A DNA stretch of 64,000 nucleotides from the NCBI RefSeq assembly GCF_024707505.1, contig NZ_CP102604.1, forward strand, positions 1,798,001 to 1,862,000, in the 5' to 3' direction. How positions within the stretch are numbered: position 1 is the first letter of the stretch; every line of letters begins with the position of its first letter. The DNA comes from Pantoea sp. SOD02. GTDB taxonomy: Bacteria > Pseudomonadota > Gammaproteobacteria > Enterobacterales > Enterobacteriaceae. A program made the translations under genes and the position numbers. Under the pieces are notes generated by a model. The model did no database searches. It was not told the origin of the DNA and saw only the letters and a list, made by a program, of their open reading frames with translations. Positions 49,486-59,721 of the stretch are shown here, in pieces.

Positions 49486-51123
49486 TCAGGCGGCGGTTTG
49501 GCACGATCTGTTCATATCCAGCTGCGGTTGATACTGCTGCGTCTGGATATTGAACATACCTAAAAGCGTATGGAAAAGATTATCTTGCGACACCTTTGCA
49601 TCGGCAGCTTGCTGACGCAAACAGGCCTCATTGATGTGATTCGCCGCCGCGTATCCCGGTGACATCCACATCAGCAGAGGAATGTGTGTTTGCTGCGAGG
49701 GCGCAAACATATAAGGCGCACCGTGCAGATACATCCCACGTTCGCCAAGCGATTCGCCGTGATCGGAGAGATAGACCAGCGCCACATTAAAGCGATCGCT
49801 CAGGCCTTTGAGCTTATCGATGGTGCGGCTCAGCATGGCGTCGGTATACAGCAGCGAGTTATCGTAGGTATTTACCAATGCCTGATGATCGCAATCCTGA
49901 ATCTGTTTGCTGTCGCAGGTGGGCGTAAAACGGCGGAACTCAGCCGGATAACGCTGATAATAGGCTGGACCGTGGCTACCCATTTGATGCAGTACAATAA
50001 TGCCGTCGTTGTGTAGGCTATCAACATAGTTATCAAGACGATGCAGCAAAACATCATCCTGGCAAAACCCATCGTGACAATATTGCGGCAGTTTCCACTG
50101 CGTCATATCGGTGTGCGGCACGCGGTCGCAGGCGCCTTTGCAACCACCATCGTTTTCGCGCCACAGCACGCTCACGCCGGCATGCGCCAGGATATCAAGC
50201 ACGCCTTCCTGATGGTGCGCCAGATTTGCGTCGTAATGCACGCGAGGCATATTGGAGAACATGCAGGGCACCGATATGGCGGTTTCTGTGCCACAGGAAG
50301 TGGCGTTGGGATAGTAAATGACCTGCTGTTTTTTCAGCTCCGGATTGGTGTCACGCGCGTAGCCACCCAGCGAAAAATTCTCGGCGCGTGCGGTTTCACC
50401 CACCACTAACACCACCAGCGTTTTCTTGGTTGCTGCGAAGATTAATGGGCCTTTGTGGGCATCCTCGCCAATTTTTACCAATTCCTGACTACCTTGCAGA
50501 TAGCGTTGATCGACATAGTGGCCAGTACCGCTAACCACGTTGGCCGGAGTAATCATCTTGATCAGGTTTTTATTGTTGCGAATCAGCGAGGCGTAATCTT
50601 TGTAAAACAGCGCCGCCATCAGCAATATGATTAATATTGCGCCCAGTGCGCCCGTCAGGCGTTGCAGCAGATTCCACCACCAGCGCGTGCCATTATTGAT
50701 GCGCACGCCGCAAATCAGCACAACCGGCACCATTCCCATCAACAGCATCCAGAGTAGATAGCGACTGCTGATCAGCGCACCGGCTTCCTGCGGGTCGGAT
50801 TCAAAGACGTTTTGAATCATATTGGTGTCGATCACCGTGCCAAAACTGTGCATGAAGTAATTGGCGGCGGCGCTAACCAATACCAGCGCAATTAGCAACG
50901 GTTTGCGCAGATAAGGCCAGGCGGCTAGCGAGAAGAGAAAATAGAAAGCCGAGGCGAGCACCAGCGGAATACTGGCGGCGAACAGATAATCGTGGACGTG
51001 ATCGTAAGGGATCATTTCCCAGGCGCGCAGCAAGAAAAGGGCATTCAGGACTAATGCGAAAAACAGGGCGGCAATAAGATTAAATCCGTTGGTGCCGCAC
51101 TGAAAGGTGATCGGGAATCTCAT
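49486..51123 (-). CDS. eptA: Lipid A phosphoethanolamine transferase EptA
   Basis: Inner-membrane sulfatase-fold enzyme that adds phosphoethanolamine to lipid A, lowering its charge and giving resistance to cationic peptides. 545 residues: five N-terminal hydrophobic helices (about 15-180), then a periplasmic domain with VVGETARAENFSL (metal Glu), catalytic Thr in SCGTETAIS (about 280), DGGCKGACDRVPH and YLSDHGESLGERGMYLHGAP. It lies between nemR and ydhL, where E. coli has no such gene. A PmrA-box-like TTTAAT/GTTAAG (minus strand, 51181-51197) is upstream but spaced one base short. Confidence 0.92.
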   Translation of the reverse strand: MRFPITFQCGTNGFNLIAALFFALVLNALFLLRAWEMIPYDHVHDYLFAASIPLVLASAFYFLFSLAAWPYLRKPLLIALVLVSAAANYFMHSFGTVIDTNMIQNVFESDPQEAGALISSRYLLWMLLMGMVPVVLICGVRINNGTRWWWNLLQRLTGALGAILIILLMAALFYKDYASLIRNNKNLIKMITPANVVSGTGHYVDQRYLQGSQELVKIGEDAHKGPLIFAATKKTLVVLVVGETARAENFSLGGYARDTNPELKKQQVIYYPNATSCGTETAISVPCMFSNMPRVHYDANLAHHQEGVLDILAHAGVSVLWRENDGGCKGACDRVPHTDMTQWKLPQYCHDGFCQDDVLLHRLDNYVDSLHNDGIIVLHQMGSHGPAYYQRYPAEFRRFTPTCDSKQIQDCDHQALVNTYDNSLLYTDAMLSRTIDKLKGLSDRFNVALVYLSDHGESLGERGMYLHGAPYMFAPSQQTHIPLLMWMSPGYAAANHINEACLRQQAADAKVSQDNLFHTLLGMFNIQTQQYQPQLDMNRSCQTAA

Positions 51124-51351
51124 GAAAACTCAACGGTAAGAGGTAATGTGACAATCGTATGAAGACAAGATGAGGAAAACCTTAACGAAGATTAAACGTA
51201 AGCAATCCAAATCCTTTAAATGCTGGCATTTTGGTAAACAGGCGTAACGAAATGCCGCGATGGCTTGATTATGCGCAATGCCCGTATACTCTTTGCACAA
51301 TGTCATTAAGCTGTTATCAATGTGATTTGAGATGTTAATTGCGGAGTGCAT

Positions 51352-51591
51352 GTGGCCGAGCAACTAGAGTTCTTCCCCGTTCCTAGCCCGTGTCGTGGCA
51401 TTTGCCAGAGTGACGCACGTGGCTATTGTCGTGGCTGTTTACGCAGCCGGGAAGAGCGCTTTAACTGGATGAAATTCAGCGATGCGCAAAAGCGTGATGT
51501 GCTGCGCTTGTGCCGGCAACGCTTTTTGCGTCTGCAGCGCCAGCAAAAAGTCGATGAAGATCATGATCCACAACAACCGGAACTGTTTTAA
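51352..51591 (+). CDS. ydhL: YdhL, DUF1289 Cys-rich small protein
   Basis: 79-residue protein with a dense Cys pattern, PCRGICQSDARGYCRGCLRS, likely a zinc or iron-sulfur site. Function unknown. It starts with GTG at 51352 (MAEQLEFFPV as in E. coli), five bases after GCGGAG; a GTG two codons earlier (51346) is possible. Next gene ydhF, as in E. coli. Confidence 0.9.
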   Translation: MAEQLEFFPVPSPCRGICQSDARGYCRGCLRSREERFNWMKFSDAQKRDVLRLCRQRFLRLQRQQKVDEDHDPQQPELF

Positions 51592-51663
51592 GAAAACGAC
51601 GATTTGCCTTTCCGTTATACTCCCGCTTTCGTTATCTGGAATCGTGTTTAGGGGAGTTTAACC

Positions 51664-52560
51664 ATGTTACAACCGCAGGCTATTGCACCGCAGGGACCGT
51701 CCTTTTCACCGCTGATTGCCGGTTACTGGCGTTTAATGGAGTGGGGCATGACGCCGCAGCAAGTGGTGCAGTTTATTGAGCACCATTTAGCGCTGGGCAT
51801 CACCACCGTCGACCACGCCGATATCTACGGCGATTACCAGTGTGAAGCCGCCTTTGGTGCAGCACTGCGCCTCGCGCCGGGTTTGCGTGAAAAGCTGCAA
51901 ATCGTCACTAAATGCGGCATTGCGACACGCGCCAAACCCGAACACCGCATTGGTCACTACATCACCGAAGCCAGCCACATTCTGCACAGCGCCGAAAATT
52001 CGCTGCGCCATTTCAATACCGATTACCTCGATTTGCTGCTGATTCATCGCCCGGATCCGTTGATGGACGCGGATGAAATTGCCGAAGCCTTTACGGCGTT
52101 GCATCAGAGCGGCAAAGTGCGCCATTTTGGCGTCTCTAACTTTACTGCGTCTCAGTTCACGCTGCTGCAATCGCGTTTGCCATTTAGTCTGGTCACTAAT
52201 CAACTGGAAATCTCCCCGCTGGAGCAAACGTCGCTGCTGGATGGCTCGCTCGATCAGTGCCAGCAAAACCGCATCCGCCCAATGGCGTGGTCCTGCCTCG
52301 GTGGCGGCCGCGTGTTTAACGATCCGCACTATCAGCCGTTGCGTGATGAGCTGGAGCAGGTGAAGCAGGAGATTGGCGCCAGCAATATCGAGCAAGTGGT
52401 GTATGCATGGGTGATGAAGCTGCCAAGCCTTCCGCTGCCGATTATTGGATCAGGCAAAATTGAACGTGTGAAAGAAGCGGTTGGCGCCTGCCAGTTAACC
52501 CTCGATCGCCAGCAATGGTTCCGCATCCGCAAAGCCGCCATCGGCTACGATGTGCCCTAA
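51664..52560 (+). CDS. ydhF: Aldo/keto reductase family oxidoreductase YdhF
   Basis: Cytoplasmic NADPH-dependent aldo/keto reductase, 298 residues (E. coli 298). TIM barrel with DHADIYGDYQCE (catalytic Asp/Tyr), VTKCGI (Lys), DLLLIHRPDPLM (His) and the C-terminal cofactor site PIIGSGKIERVKEA. Physiological substrate unknown. GGGAG is seven bases upstream of the ATG region. Single gene followed by sodC. Confidence 0.94.
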   Translation: MLQPQAIAPQGPSFSPLIAGYWRLMEWGMTPQQVVQFIEHHLALGITTVDHADIYGDYQCEAAFGAALRLAPGLREKLQIVTKCGIATRAKPEHRIGHYITEASHILHSAENSLRHFNTDYLDLLLIHRPDPLMDADEIAEAFTALHQSGKVRHFGVSNFTASQFTLLQSRLPFSLVTNQLEISPLEQTSLLDGSLDQCQQNRIRPMAWSCLGGGRVFNDPHYQPLRDELEQVKQEIGASNIEQVVYAWVMKLPSLPLPIIGSGKIERVKEAVGACQLTLDRQQWFRIRKAAIGYDVP

Positions 52561-52640
52561 AGCGTAAAGCTGCGTCAAATTACGGCAGCCTGGATGAAAG
52601 CAGTCCAGGCTTACAGGGAATCTAACCGTAAGGAGACGTT

Positions 52641-53159
52641 ATGAAGAAAACCCTCATTGTTATGCTGGCTCTGGCCTGCGCCGCAGGCGCGCAGGCGGCG
52701 TCAGAAGAAGTCACGCTGCACGAAACCACCGCGCAGGGCATCGGAGCGGCAATCGGCAAAGTCACTATCAGCGAAACGCCGTACGGTGTGCAATTTACGC
52801 CAGCGTTAAGCGGCCTAAAGCCGGGCGTTCATGGTTTCCACGTGCATGCCAAAGGCAGCTGTGAACCGGGCGAATCGGACGGTAAAACGGTGGCGGCCGG
52901 TGCGGCGGGCGGACATCTCGACCCGCAAAAAACCGGCAAGCATCTTGGCCCGTACGCCGATGGTCACCTTGGCGACTTGCCTGCGCTGTTTGTAACCGAA
53001 GATGGCAAGGCGAATTATCCGGTGGTTGCGCCACGCATCAAATCCCTGAGTGAAATCAAAGGTAAAGCCTTGATGGTGCATGTGGGCGGCGATAATCATG
53101 CCGACCATCCGCAACCGCTCGGCGGCGGCGGGGCGCGTTTTGCCTGCGGTGTAATTTAA
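52641..53159 (+). CDS. sodC: Periplasmic Cu/Zn superoxide dismutase SodC
   Basis: Converts periplasmic superoxide to peroxide and oxygen. 172 residues: signal peptide cut after AGAQA, Cu ligands in HGFHVHAKG, bridging region GGHLDPQKTGKHLGPYADGHLGD and GGDNHADHP, with Cys pair CEPG...FACGVI for the disulfide. TAAGGAGA precedes the ATG. Length and residues normal. Confidence 0.96.
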   Translation: MKKTLIVMLALACAAGAQAASEEVTLHETTAQGIGAAIGKVTISETPYGVQFTPALSGLKPGVHGFHVHAKGSCEPGESDGKTVAAGAAGGHLDPQKTGKHLGPYADGHLGDLPALFVTEDGKANYPVVAPRIKSLSEIKGKALMVHVGGDNHADHPQPLGGGGARFACGVI

Positions 53160-53289
53160 CTTCGTGGGCGGCAGCAGCTTGTCGCCCTGATTTCCTTACT
53201 TTGAAAAAAATTGACCCATTTTCTTGCTACTCTCAGCGGTTTTTCCGTCCTATGATATTGATTCAGGAATAAAACCTTCAGGGGCAGGA

Positions 53290-53757
53290 ATGAAACCGCG
53301 TGGGATGATGTTGTTATGTTTATTGCTGGTGGGATGCGATCAACCCAACGACACACAGCTGCGTTTAGATGCCAGTCGACAACTACAACGCACCATCGAT
53401 ACCAATCCACTGCGTGTTGAGTGTGAAAAAATTGCGCGCGGCCGTGAGTGGCTGACACAGCACACCCTTCATCGTCTTGAAGCCAAAGGCTGCGAAAACG
53501 TTCTGCGCAGCGCGACCGAAACTAACTTCACCCACAGCGAAACCTATCATCATGCGATGACGGTGGTATGCGGTGGCATTCAGGGTAAAAGTTTCACCGG
53601 CACCACCTTGTATCGACGTTTTATCTACTCTTCAGAAGAGAAGGCGCTGGTGATTGAACCGATGACCGATCAGGACAAAACCCGCTTCGAAGGACAGAAA
53701 TCGCTGCAGCAGTTGCAGGATGATTTTAATCGCCAGACCACGCAATATTGTCAGTGA
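53290..53757 (+). CDS. Unknown lipoprotein with four further cysteines
   Basis: 155-residue lipoprotein I do not recognise. Signal MKPRGMMLLCLLLVGC with lipobox Cys16 followed by Asp, the +2 residue that keeps lipoproteins in the inner membrane. The mature part has VECEKIARGREWL, KGCENVL, VVCGGIQGKSF and a final QYCQ, so two disulfides are likely in the periplasm. A start at 53224 is less likely because ATG 53290 begins the signal and has AGGGGCAGG upstream. It sits after sodC; its stop touches that of convergent ydhK. Confidence 0.75.
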   Translation: MKPRGMMLLCLLLVGCDQPNDTQLRLDASRQLQRTIDTNPLRVECEKIARGREWLTQHTLHRLEAKGCENVLRSATETNFTHSETYHHAMTVVCGGIQGKSFTGTTLYRRFIYSSEEKALVIEPMTDQDKTRFEGQKSLQQLQDDFNRQTTQYCQ

Positions 53758-55758
53758 TTAATCCGGCACCGCCTGCGCCAACTGGGCGAGTGAGCAGCGC
53801 AGGCGCCACAAAATACCCGCCAGCGTATTGGCTTCGCTCTCTGCTTGCTGCTGCAGCTGGTTAATCATGGTTTCCAGCTCATCCAGCGTGGCCTGCAACG
53901 CGGTGTGATGCACGCCACGCAGGCTCATAATCCGTTGTAGATCCTGCAGGCTGCTGTCGCGCATTTGCCCGAGCGTAGCCGACGTCGGCTGCCATTCGCG
54001 CAGCTGCCAGACAATGTGGGAACAGTTGAGTAGCACCACGCCCCAGCGCAGCAGCCAAACGCGCGCCTGCTCGTCACGACTGTTACTCAGCTGACTAATA
54101 TGATGATAAATCTGCGATTCAAAGTGGCTTTCGCTCAGACGCGGCTGACGGCGTAGCTGATCGAGAAATGCATGGCGCAAGGCGCGAATATGCCGACGAC
54201 TGCGGCGCGCATCGGAACTGGGACGTAGCACCTGAAACGCCAGCCACGCCAGCAGTACGCCGCACACCTTGGCGATATTGTCATTGAGGAAGCTTTGATA
54301 ATCCCAGTCCGGTGGATTGGTGACGGCGATAAAGGATCCCATAAATACAATGAATTGCCCCCACATTCCCGCGCGTTTCTTCTGCTGCAGTTTGAACAAC
54401 TGCAAGGTGAGTAACAGCGGGAACAGCACCAGCAAAAACTGCCACAGCGCGCTGATTTGCACCATCAAACCAAACTGCAGCACAAAACTAAACAGCGACA
54501 GCCACAGCAATGTTTTCAGTAATAGCGAGACGCTGCCGCTCGGCGAAGGCGCGGAAGAGTAAAGCACGCACGCGATGGCGGTGAGCGTCAGGGCGGCGGC
54601 ACCGGAATCCCATTGCGTAGTGATCCAAAAGGCGCAGCCCAGCATGATGACGCTAAAAGTGCGCAGGGCGCTCCAGCCGGCTTCAGCACTGTCGCTTTCG
54701 CGCGCCAGCGATGGCGCATACGGTGGTTGAAAACGGGTATCGGCATCGGCGCGTTCAATCAGGCGAATCCAGCGATTGACGTTGAGATAGACCCAGCAGA
54801 AATAACGCAGGCGCTGAACGAAGGCGCGTTGGCGGTAATCACCGGTTGCTGATGGCGTGATGCCACGCAAAATCAGCGCCAAACGGTATTTGTCGCAGTG
54901 CGGCTGCGCCAATTCGTGCAGCAGTTTTGCCATGGCATCGTAAAGTTCAGGCGGCGCATCGGGCCAGTTCAGCAACATGCGGCGCAGACTGGAGAGCACG
55001 CTGGTCAGACGCAGCTGCTGATGCAGCACATAGTTCAGCACGTTGTTCTGACGGCGGAAGCGATAGTGGCTCCAGAACGCCTGAATGCGCAGCAGGTTCA
55101 TGGTGAGAATCTGGCTAATGACATTTTCATGGGCGGTGCGCACGTTATCGGTGCTGCCTTGCTGCAGTAATAACACCGCATGATCCAGCAAACGCGCGTG
55201 CATCTGACGCAGTGAACTCATCAGTGCATTGCCATCCGAGGTGCTGGGCAGAATCATCATCATCAATCCGGCGCAAAGAATGCCGGAGATCACTTCGCAA
55301 ACGCGCGCCTGGGCGATATCCCACAGCTGAGTGACATCGGTGATATTGACGCTGCTAAAGGCAATGATGGCGGCGGTATATCCCGCCAGCGAAAACGCGT
55401 AGGCCACGTTGTTTTGGTAGTGATTGGCGATCCAGGTGCAGAACGCCAGCCAACCGGCCATGAAAAAGGCAAACAGCCAGGGCTCGTTTAGCGTGTGTCC
55501 GGCAATCAGCAGCGCGGCGCTGGCACCGAGTAAACTGCCAACGATGCGCCCCAGACTTTTACTGATGGCACCGCCGACGGTGGGAAAACTCACCACCGCC
55601 GCCGATGTCATGGCCCAGTAGGGTTCATCGAGTTGCAGCGCATAAGCGATGGTCAAGGCGAGACACATCGCAATGCCATTACGCAGCGCGTAGCGCCACT
55701 CGCCCCAGCTTGCTTTTATCCACGGCAGATTTTGCCAGGCCAGCCACTGAAAATTCAT
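53758..55758 (-). CDS. ydhK: FUSC-family efflux protein YdhK
   Basis: Inner-membrane pump-type protein of the aromatic-acid exporter (AaeB/FUSC) family, 666 residues (E. coli 670). Two bundles of hydrophobic helices (about 30-170 and 370-520), each followed by a soluble, mostly helical domain. ATG 55758 ([13 protein letters not shown]) is preferred; the frame from 55830 runs through ydhJ. It follows ydhJ by seven bases in ydhI-ydhJ-ydhK, so the three make a tripartite-type exporter. Substrate unknown. Confidence 0.93.
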   Translation of the reverse strand: MNFQWLAWQNLPWIKASWGEWRYALRNGIAMCLALTIAYALQLDEPYWAMTSAAVVSFPTVGGAISKSLGRIVGSLLGASAALLIAGHTLNEPWLFAFFMAGWLAFCTWIANHYQNNVAYAFSLAGYTAAIIAFSSVNITDVTQLWDIAQARVCEVISGILCAGLMMMILPSTSDGNALMSSLRQMHARLLDHAVLLLQQGSTDNVRTAHENVISQILTMNLLRIQAFWSHYRFRRQNNVLNYVLHQQLRLTSVLSSLRRMLLNWPDAPPELYDAMAKLLHELAQPHCDKYRLALILRGITPSATGDYRQRAFVQRLRYFCWVYLNVNRWIRLIERADADTRFQPPYAPSLARESDSAEAGWSALRTFSVIMLGCAFWITTQWDSGAAALTLTAIACVLYSSAPSPSGSVSLLLKTLLWLSLFSFVLQFGLMVQISALWQFLLVLFPLLLTLQLFKLQQKKRAGMWGQFIVFMGSFIAVTNPPDWDYQSFLNDNIAKVCGVLLAWLAFQVLRPSSDARRSRRHIRALRHAFLDQLRRQPRLSESHFESQIYHHISQLSNSRDEQARVWLLRWGVVLLNCSHIVWQLREWQPTSATLGQMRDSSLQDLQRIMSLRGVHHTALQATLDELETMINQLQQQAESEANTLAGILWRLRCSLAQLAQAVPD

Positions 55759-55765
55759 CACAACC

Positions 55766-56623
55766 TCAGTGCGCGATCGAGATGGTGCAGGTGGTGCCCG
55801 CCACCAGCGGCACGCCTTCCGGCAACGCATCTAAGCGAATGCGCACCGGCACGCGCTGCGCCAGACGCACCCAGGGCACGTTAGGCTTGATATCCGGCAC
55901 CAAACCGCCATCGCTGGCGACGCTTTGGTCGTAAATAGCGCGTCCGATACTCTCCACTTTGCCCTGCAAACGCGCACCGTTGCTGTACAACACAATCTGC
56001 GCCGCAGCGCCGGGTTGAATATGGCGCAGCTTAGTCTCTTCGAAATAACCCATCACGTAATAAGAGTGGCTGTCGACCAGCGCAAACAGCGGCGTACCGG
56101 CGCTGGCATAGTTGCCGGTACGAAGCGTCAGGTTGCTGATCCAGCCATCGGTGGGCGCGGTAATCGTAGTTTGATCGAGGTTCCAGCGTGCCTGATCGAG
56201 GCTGGCCTGCGCCGCTTTCGCCGTTGATGCGGCGGCATTGGCGGTTAAGCGCGCGGCGTCCATATCTTCCGCTGAAATGACGTTGCGCGGCAGGCTGGCG
56301 CGGCGATTGGCTTCGTGCTGTGCTTTTGCCAGATCGGCCTGCGCTTTGGCTAACTGCGCTTCGGCGTTGGACTGCGCAATTTGCCACGGCACCGGATCGA
56401 GCTTGAGCAGCACATCACCTTTATGCACGAACTGATTGTCACGCACCTCCAGGGCGATGATGCGCCCGGACACTTCCGGCGTGATATCCACCAGTTCGGC
56501 GCGCACTTTGCCATCACGCGTCCACGGCGATTGCATGTAGTAATTCCACATCCACCATCCGGCAAGCAGGGCCAGCGCAAAGATCACTAGGGTTGAAAAA
56601 TACTTAAAAGGGTTGAATTTCAT
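55766..56623 (-). CDS. ydhJ: HlyD/AaeA-type periplasmic adaptor YdhJ
   Basis: Membrane-fusion protein of the YdhIJK efflux cluster. 285 residues: one N-terminal membrane helix (about 12-30), barrel/lipoyl halves ([20 protein letters not shown] and [13 protein letters not shown]) around a coiled-coil hairpin rich in Ala, Gln and Lys (about 80-145). Lies between ydhI (6-base gap) and ydhK (7-base gap). In Salmonella-type genomes the neighbouring slyA product controls this region. Confidence 0.94.
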   Translation of the reverse strand: MKFNPFKYFSTLVIFALALLAGWWMWNYYMQSPWTRDGKVRAELVDITPEVSGRIIALEVRDNQFVHKGDVLLKLDPVPWQIAQSNAEAQLAKAQADLAKAQHEANRRASLPRNVISAEDMDAARLTANAAASTAKAAQASLDQARWNLDQTTITAPTDGWISNLTLRTGNYASAGTPLFALVDSHSYYVMGYFEETKLRHIQPGAAAQIVLYSNGARLQGKVESIGRAIYDQSVASDGGLVPDIKPNVPWVRLAQRVPVRIRLDALPEGVPLVAGTTCTISIAH

Positions 56624-56629
56624 AGTGAT

Positions 56630-56866
56630 TTATCCGAGGCTCAGTAACCACAATGCGCCAGCGACGCACAGTACAAACAGGGAAAGGTCCATTAAGGTGG
56701 GATGCCAGACATCGCCGGAGTAGATCCAGCCGCGTATCAGCGGGTGAATCAACAACCAGAAAAAGAATCCGAGTAACACCGCTTTAAACAGCGGCGGGAA
56801 AAACAGCGACGCACCGAACACCAGGTCGGTAAGCGGGGCGCTGGGGGAAAAAGCGGTTAGGGACAC
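56630..56866 (-). CDS. ydhI: YdhI, DUF1656 small membrane protein
   Basis: 78-residue inner-membrane protein with two hydrophobic helices (about 25-42 and 58-75), of the DUF1656 family that accompanies AaeA/AaeB-type pumps (like AaeX). The start codon is GTG, since a TGA lies two codons upstream in frame, with AAAGGA about ten bases before it. First gene of ydhI-ydhJ-ydhK, divergent from slyA. Confidence 0.92.
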   Translation of the reverse strand: MSLTAFSPSAPLTDLVFGASLFFPPLFKAVLLGFFFWLLIHPLIRGWIYSGDVWHPTLMDLSLFVLCVAGALWLLSLG

Positions 56867-56990
56867 GTGTCATCATCCTTTTTGACCGGGAATCATCTAA
56901 ATAGAGCGTAGACGGCAAGCGTATATGCAGGCCTGGTATTTGTAATTTGCCAGGTAAACTCGCAGAATAGTGTAAAATCTGGCTTAATAG

Positions 56991-57002
56991 CTAGCAAGCT
57001 AA
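56991..57002. promoter_or_regulatory. SlyA operator in the slyA promoter
   Basis: CTAGCAAGCTAA matches the SlyA consensus TTAGCAAGCTAA at 11 of 12 positions. It is 15 bases before the slyA ATG, consistent with autorepression, and close enough to ydhI to affect that operon too. Confidence 0.8.
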
Positions 57003-57017
57003 TTATAAGGAGATGCA

Positions 57018-57455
57018 ATGGATACGCCCTTGGGAACCGATCTGTCTCGCCTGGTGCGCATTTGGCGCGCGTTAATCGATCAGCGTTTAAAACCGCTCGA
57101 GTTGACACAAACACACTGGGTGACGTTACACAACATTCATCAACTCCCGCCAGAGCAGTCTCAGATTCAGCTGGCAAAAGCCATCGGCATTGAGCAGCCT
57201 TCACTGGTGCGCACGCTGGATCAGCTGGAAGAGAAAGGCTTGATCACTCGCGCCACCTGCGCCAACGATCGCCGTGCCAAGCGCATCAAGCTGACCAAGC
57301 AAGCTGAGCCGATCATCGAGCAGGTTGAGAATGTGATTGATGCCACGCGTGATGACATTCTTTCCGGCATCAGCCTGGAAGAGATCAATCAGATGGTGAC
57401 GCTGATTGCGCGGCTGGAAAAAAACATTCTCGAATTTCACAACCGCGAGAAATAA
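57018..57455 (+). CDS. slyA: MarR-family regulator SlyA
   Basis: Winged-helix dimer that counters H-NS silencing at many genes. 145 residues (E. coli 144): [18 protein letters not shown] dimer helix, recognition region [30 protein letters not shown] (about 52-80) and wing [23 protein letters not shown] is the ribosome site. Own operator upstream; divergent from ydhI, convergent with slyB. Confidence 0.97.
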   Translation: MDTPLGTDLSRLVRIWRALIDQRLKPLELTQTHWVTLHNIHQLPPEQSQIQLAKAIGIEQPSLVRTLDQLEEKGLITRATCANDRRAKRIKLTKQAEPIIEQVENVIDATRDDILSGISLEEINQMVTLIARLEKNILEFHNREK

Positions 57456-57457
57456 AA

Positions 57458-57486
57458 AAACCGACGCCAGGCGTCGGTTTTTTTTA
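57458..57486. terminator. Bidirectional terminator of slyA and slyB
   Basis: CCGACGC/GCGTCGG stem (57461-57467, 57471-57477) with long A and T runs. Confidence 0.92.
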
Positions 57487-57495
57487 TCTCTACGC

Positions 57496-57963
57496 TTAAC
57501 GTGGCGAAACGGTAACCTGGCTGCCGTTTGACGCCATCACGACGCGCTGGCCAACCGAGTAACGGGTGGCAGCTTGCTTCTGCACCACCATGATGGTGTT
57601 GCCATCATCCTTGCGGATTTCCAGCTCGACACCGTCAGATTTGTTAACCGCACCCTGCACGCCCTGACCGGCTACGCCACCGAGTACCGCGCCGCCTGCG
57701 GTTGCCAGACTGCGACCGCTGCCGCCGCCAATGGTGTTACCGAGGAAACCACCCAGCACCGCACCACCAATTGCGCCAATCACGTTGTTTTCATCGCCGC
57801 CCTGGATTTTCACCGGACGCACCGAAACCAGCGTGCCGTAGGAAACACTTTGTACTTGTTTAGCTTCGTTGGCGCTGTAAACGTCACCGGAAAGGGTGCT
57901 GTCGTTGGCACAACCTGCCAGAGTTAAGCCGGTCAACGCCACGGCTACAAAACGCTTAATCAT
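57496..57963 (-). CDS. slyB: Outer-membrane lipoprotein SlyB
   Basis: Small glycine-zipper lipoprotein, a stress-induced envelope protein controlled by PhoPQ in E. coli. 155 residues: lipobox LAGC (Cys18), then the glycine-zipper IGAIGGAVLGGFLGNTIGGG and GGAVLGGVAGQ, and a beta-rich C-terminal domain. I could not find a clear PhoP box (TGTTTA repeat) in the 275 bases upstream, so PhoP control is uncertain here. Confidence 0.95.
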   Translation of the reverse strand: MIKRFVAVALTGLTLAGCANDSTLSGDVYSANEAKQVQSVSYGTLVSVRPVKIQGGDENNVIGAIGGAVLGGFLGNTIGGGSGRSLATAGGAVLGGVAGQGVQGAVNKSDGVELEIRKDDGNTIMVVQKQAATRYSVGQRVVMASNGSQVTVSPR

Positions 57964-58033
57964 CAGAACGCTCCTTAATGCAAAAAAACGCCATATTTCT
58001 CATCCTGTACTGCACAGAGTATAAGACAGAAAA

Positions 58034-58061
58034 CTGGCAAATGACTCTAAGTCCGTATAAT
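58034..58061 (+). promoter_or_regulatory. Candidate promoter toward anmK
   Basis: CTGGCA (58034-58039), 16-base spacer, perfect TATAAT (58056-58061), in the 275-base slyB-anmK divergent gap. It would give a leader of about 170 bases. Confidence 0.45.
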
Positions 58062-58238
58062 ACGCGGCTGGGGCGAAGCATAGACCGTCTCCCATCAACA
58101 AAAATTCAATTACCTGCAGAAAATATTTCTGAGCTGGAACACAGTGCGCAGTGACGCTGAAAAGCGGAATTTTATCATAGAATTAGCCCCGGTAATTTGC
58201 CAGGCTTAAGCCAGATGATGTTAAGGGAGTGAACCGCT

Positions 58239-59360
58239 ATGAAATCAGGACGCTATATTGGCGTGATGTCCGGCACCAGCCTTGATGGCGTGGACGTGGT
58301 ACTGGCGGCCATTGATGGGCAAATGGTGGCGCAGCAGGCCAGCTATTGTCATCCCATCCCGCAGGAATTACGTCAGCAGGTGCTGGCCATTTGTCAGGGA
58401 CAATCATTGACGCTATCGCAGCTCGGACAACTGGACACGCGGCTTGGCAAACTGTTCGCCGAGGCGGTATTGACCTTGATGCACCAGCAGTCGCTGGAAG
58501 CCAGCGACATTATGGCGATTGGCTGCCACGGACAAACGGTGTGGCATGAGCCGCAAAGTGATGCGCCGAATACGCTGCAAATTGGCGATAACAACCAGAT
58601 TGCGGCGGCCACCGGCGTAACGGTGATCGGTGATTTTCGTCGCCGCGATATGGCGCTCGGCGGGCAGGGCGCGCCGCTGGTGCCGGCCTTCCATCAGGCG
58701 CTGTTAATGGACAGCGTCGAGCGCCGCATGGTGCTGAATATTGGCGGCATCGCCAATCTGTCGCTATTAATTCCCGGCCAGCCGGTGCGCGGTTTTGATA
58801 CCGGACCGGGCAATATGCTGATCGATGCGTGGATTTGGCGCAATAAAGGTTTGCCATACGACAAAGATGCCGGCTGGGCGCGCAGCGGTCAGGTGGTTCC
58901 GGCGCTACTGGAGTTAATGCTAGGCGATCCGTGGTTTGCGCTGCCGCCGCCAAAAAGCACCGGACGCGAATATTTCAATCTCAGCTGGATTGAGCAGCAG
59001 TTGCAGCGTTTCCCGGCGCTGGCACCACAAGACGTGCAAGCCACGTTGACTGAGCTGACGGCGTTGACCATCGCGCAGCAGGTGCAGCTCAACGACGGTT
59101 GCGATCGCCTGTTGGTGTGCGGCGGAGGCAGCCGAAATCCGCTGCTGATGGCGCGCCTCGCCACGCATCTGTCGGGTACTGAAGTGGGTACCACCGACGA
59201 AGCAGGCATCAGCGGTGATGATATGGAAGCGCTGGCCTTTGCCTGGCTGGCGTTTCGCACATTAAATGGCTTACCGGGCAACCTGCCAGCGGTAACCGGC
59301 GCGCGGGAGATGAGTGTATTGGGCGCGATTTATCCGGCCAATCCCCGACCTATTCGTTAA
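58239..59360 (+). CDS. anmK: Anhydro-N-acetylmuramic acid kinase AnmK
   Basis: Opens and phosphorylates anhMurNAc to MurNAc 6-phosphate during cell-wall recycling. 373 residues (E. coli 369). ATPase fold with [12 protein letters not shown] (phosphate loop, 11-22), [30 protein letters not shown] (catalytic Asp) and [11 protein letters not shown]. First of anmK-mliC-pdxH-tyrS-pdxY, as in E. coli; mliC starts 9 bases after its stop. Confidence 0.96.
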   Translation: MKSGRYIGVMSGTSLDGVDVVLAAIDGQMVAQQASYCHPIPQELRQQVLAICQGQSLTLSQLGQLDTRLGKLFAEAVLTLMHQQSLEASDIMAIGCHGQTVWHEPQSDAPNTLQIGDNNQIAAATGVTVIGDFRRRDMALGGQGAPLVPAFHQALLMDSVERRMVLNIGGIANLSLLIPGQPVRGFDTGPGNMLIDAWIWRNKGLPYDKDAGWARSGQVVPALLELMLGDPWFALPPPKSTGREYFNLSWIEQQLQRFPALAPQDVQATLTELTALTIAQQVQLNDGCDRLLVCGGGSRNPLLMARLATHLSGTEVGTTDEAGISGDDMEALAFAWLAFRTLNGLPGNLPAVTGAREMSVLGAIYPANPRPIR

Positions 59361-59369
59361 GAGGTGAAG

Positions 59370-59699
59370 ATGAAAAAAACAATTATGATGCTGAGTAGCG
59401 TGGCGATCTTGAGTGGCTGCGGCATGATGCATAAACAGGAAGAGACGCCACAACAGTTGCGCTACCAGTGCGGCACCCTGCCGCTGACGGTCACCCAGGA
59501 TAATGCAAAGCAGCAGGTGAGCTTTATTCTGGATGGCAAGCCGCTGACGCTGGCACAAACGGTCTCGGCCTCCGGCGCGCGCTACAGTGACGGCACTTAC
59601 GTCTTCTGGTCAAAAGGCAATGGCGCTTTTGTTGAACGTAATAACAAAATCGTGATTAATGATTGTGAATTGCAGAACGCGGATACCTCCGCTCAGTAA
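59370..59699 (+). CDS. mliC: C-type lysozyme inhibitor lipoprotein MliC
   Basis: Membrane-bound lysozyme inhibitor, formerly YdhA. 109 residues: lipobox LSGC (Cys17), then an eight-strand barrel with YQCG and NDCEL as disulfide Cys and SGARYSDGTYVFWSKGNGAF, holding the Ser and Lys that enter the lysozyme active site. ATG 59370 is used; the GTG two codons earlier is possible. Confidence 0.94.
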   Translation: MKKTIMMLSSVAILSGCGMMHKQEETPQQLRYQCGTLPLTVTQDNAKQQVSFILDGKPLTLAQTVSASGARYSDGTYVFWSKGNGAFVERNNKIVINDCELQNADTSAQ

Positions 59700-59721
59700 A
59701 CGTTAGAGAAAGAGAAACAGC

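Noticed and set aside
57964..58030. PhoP box upstream of slyB
   Set aside because: No TGTTTA direct repeat with the right spacing could be found.
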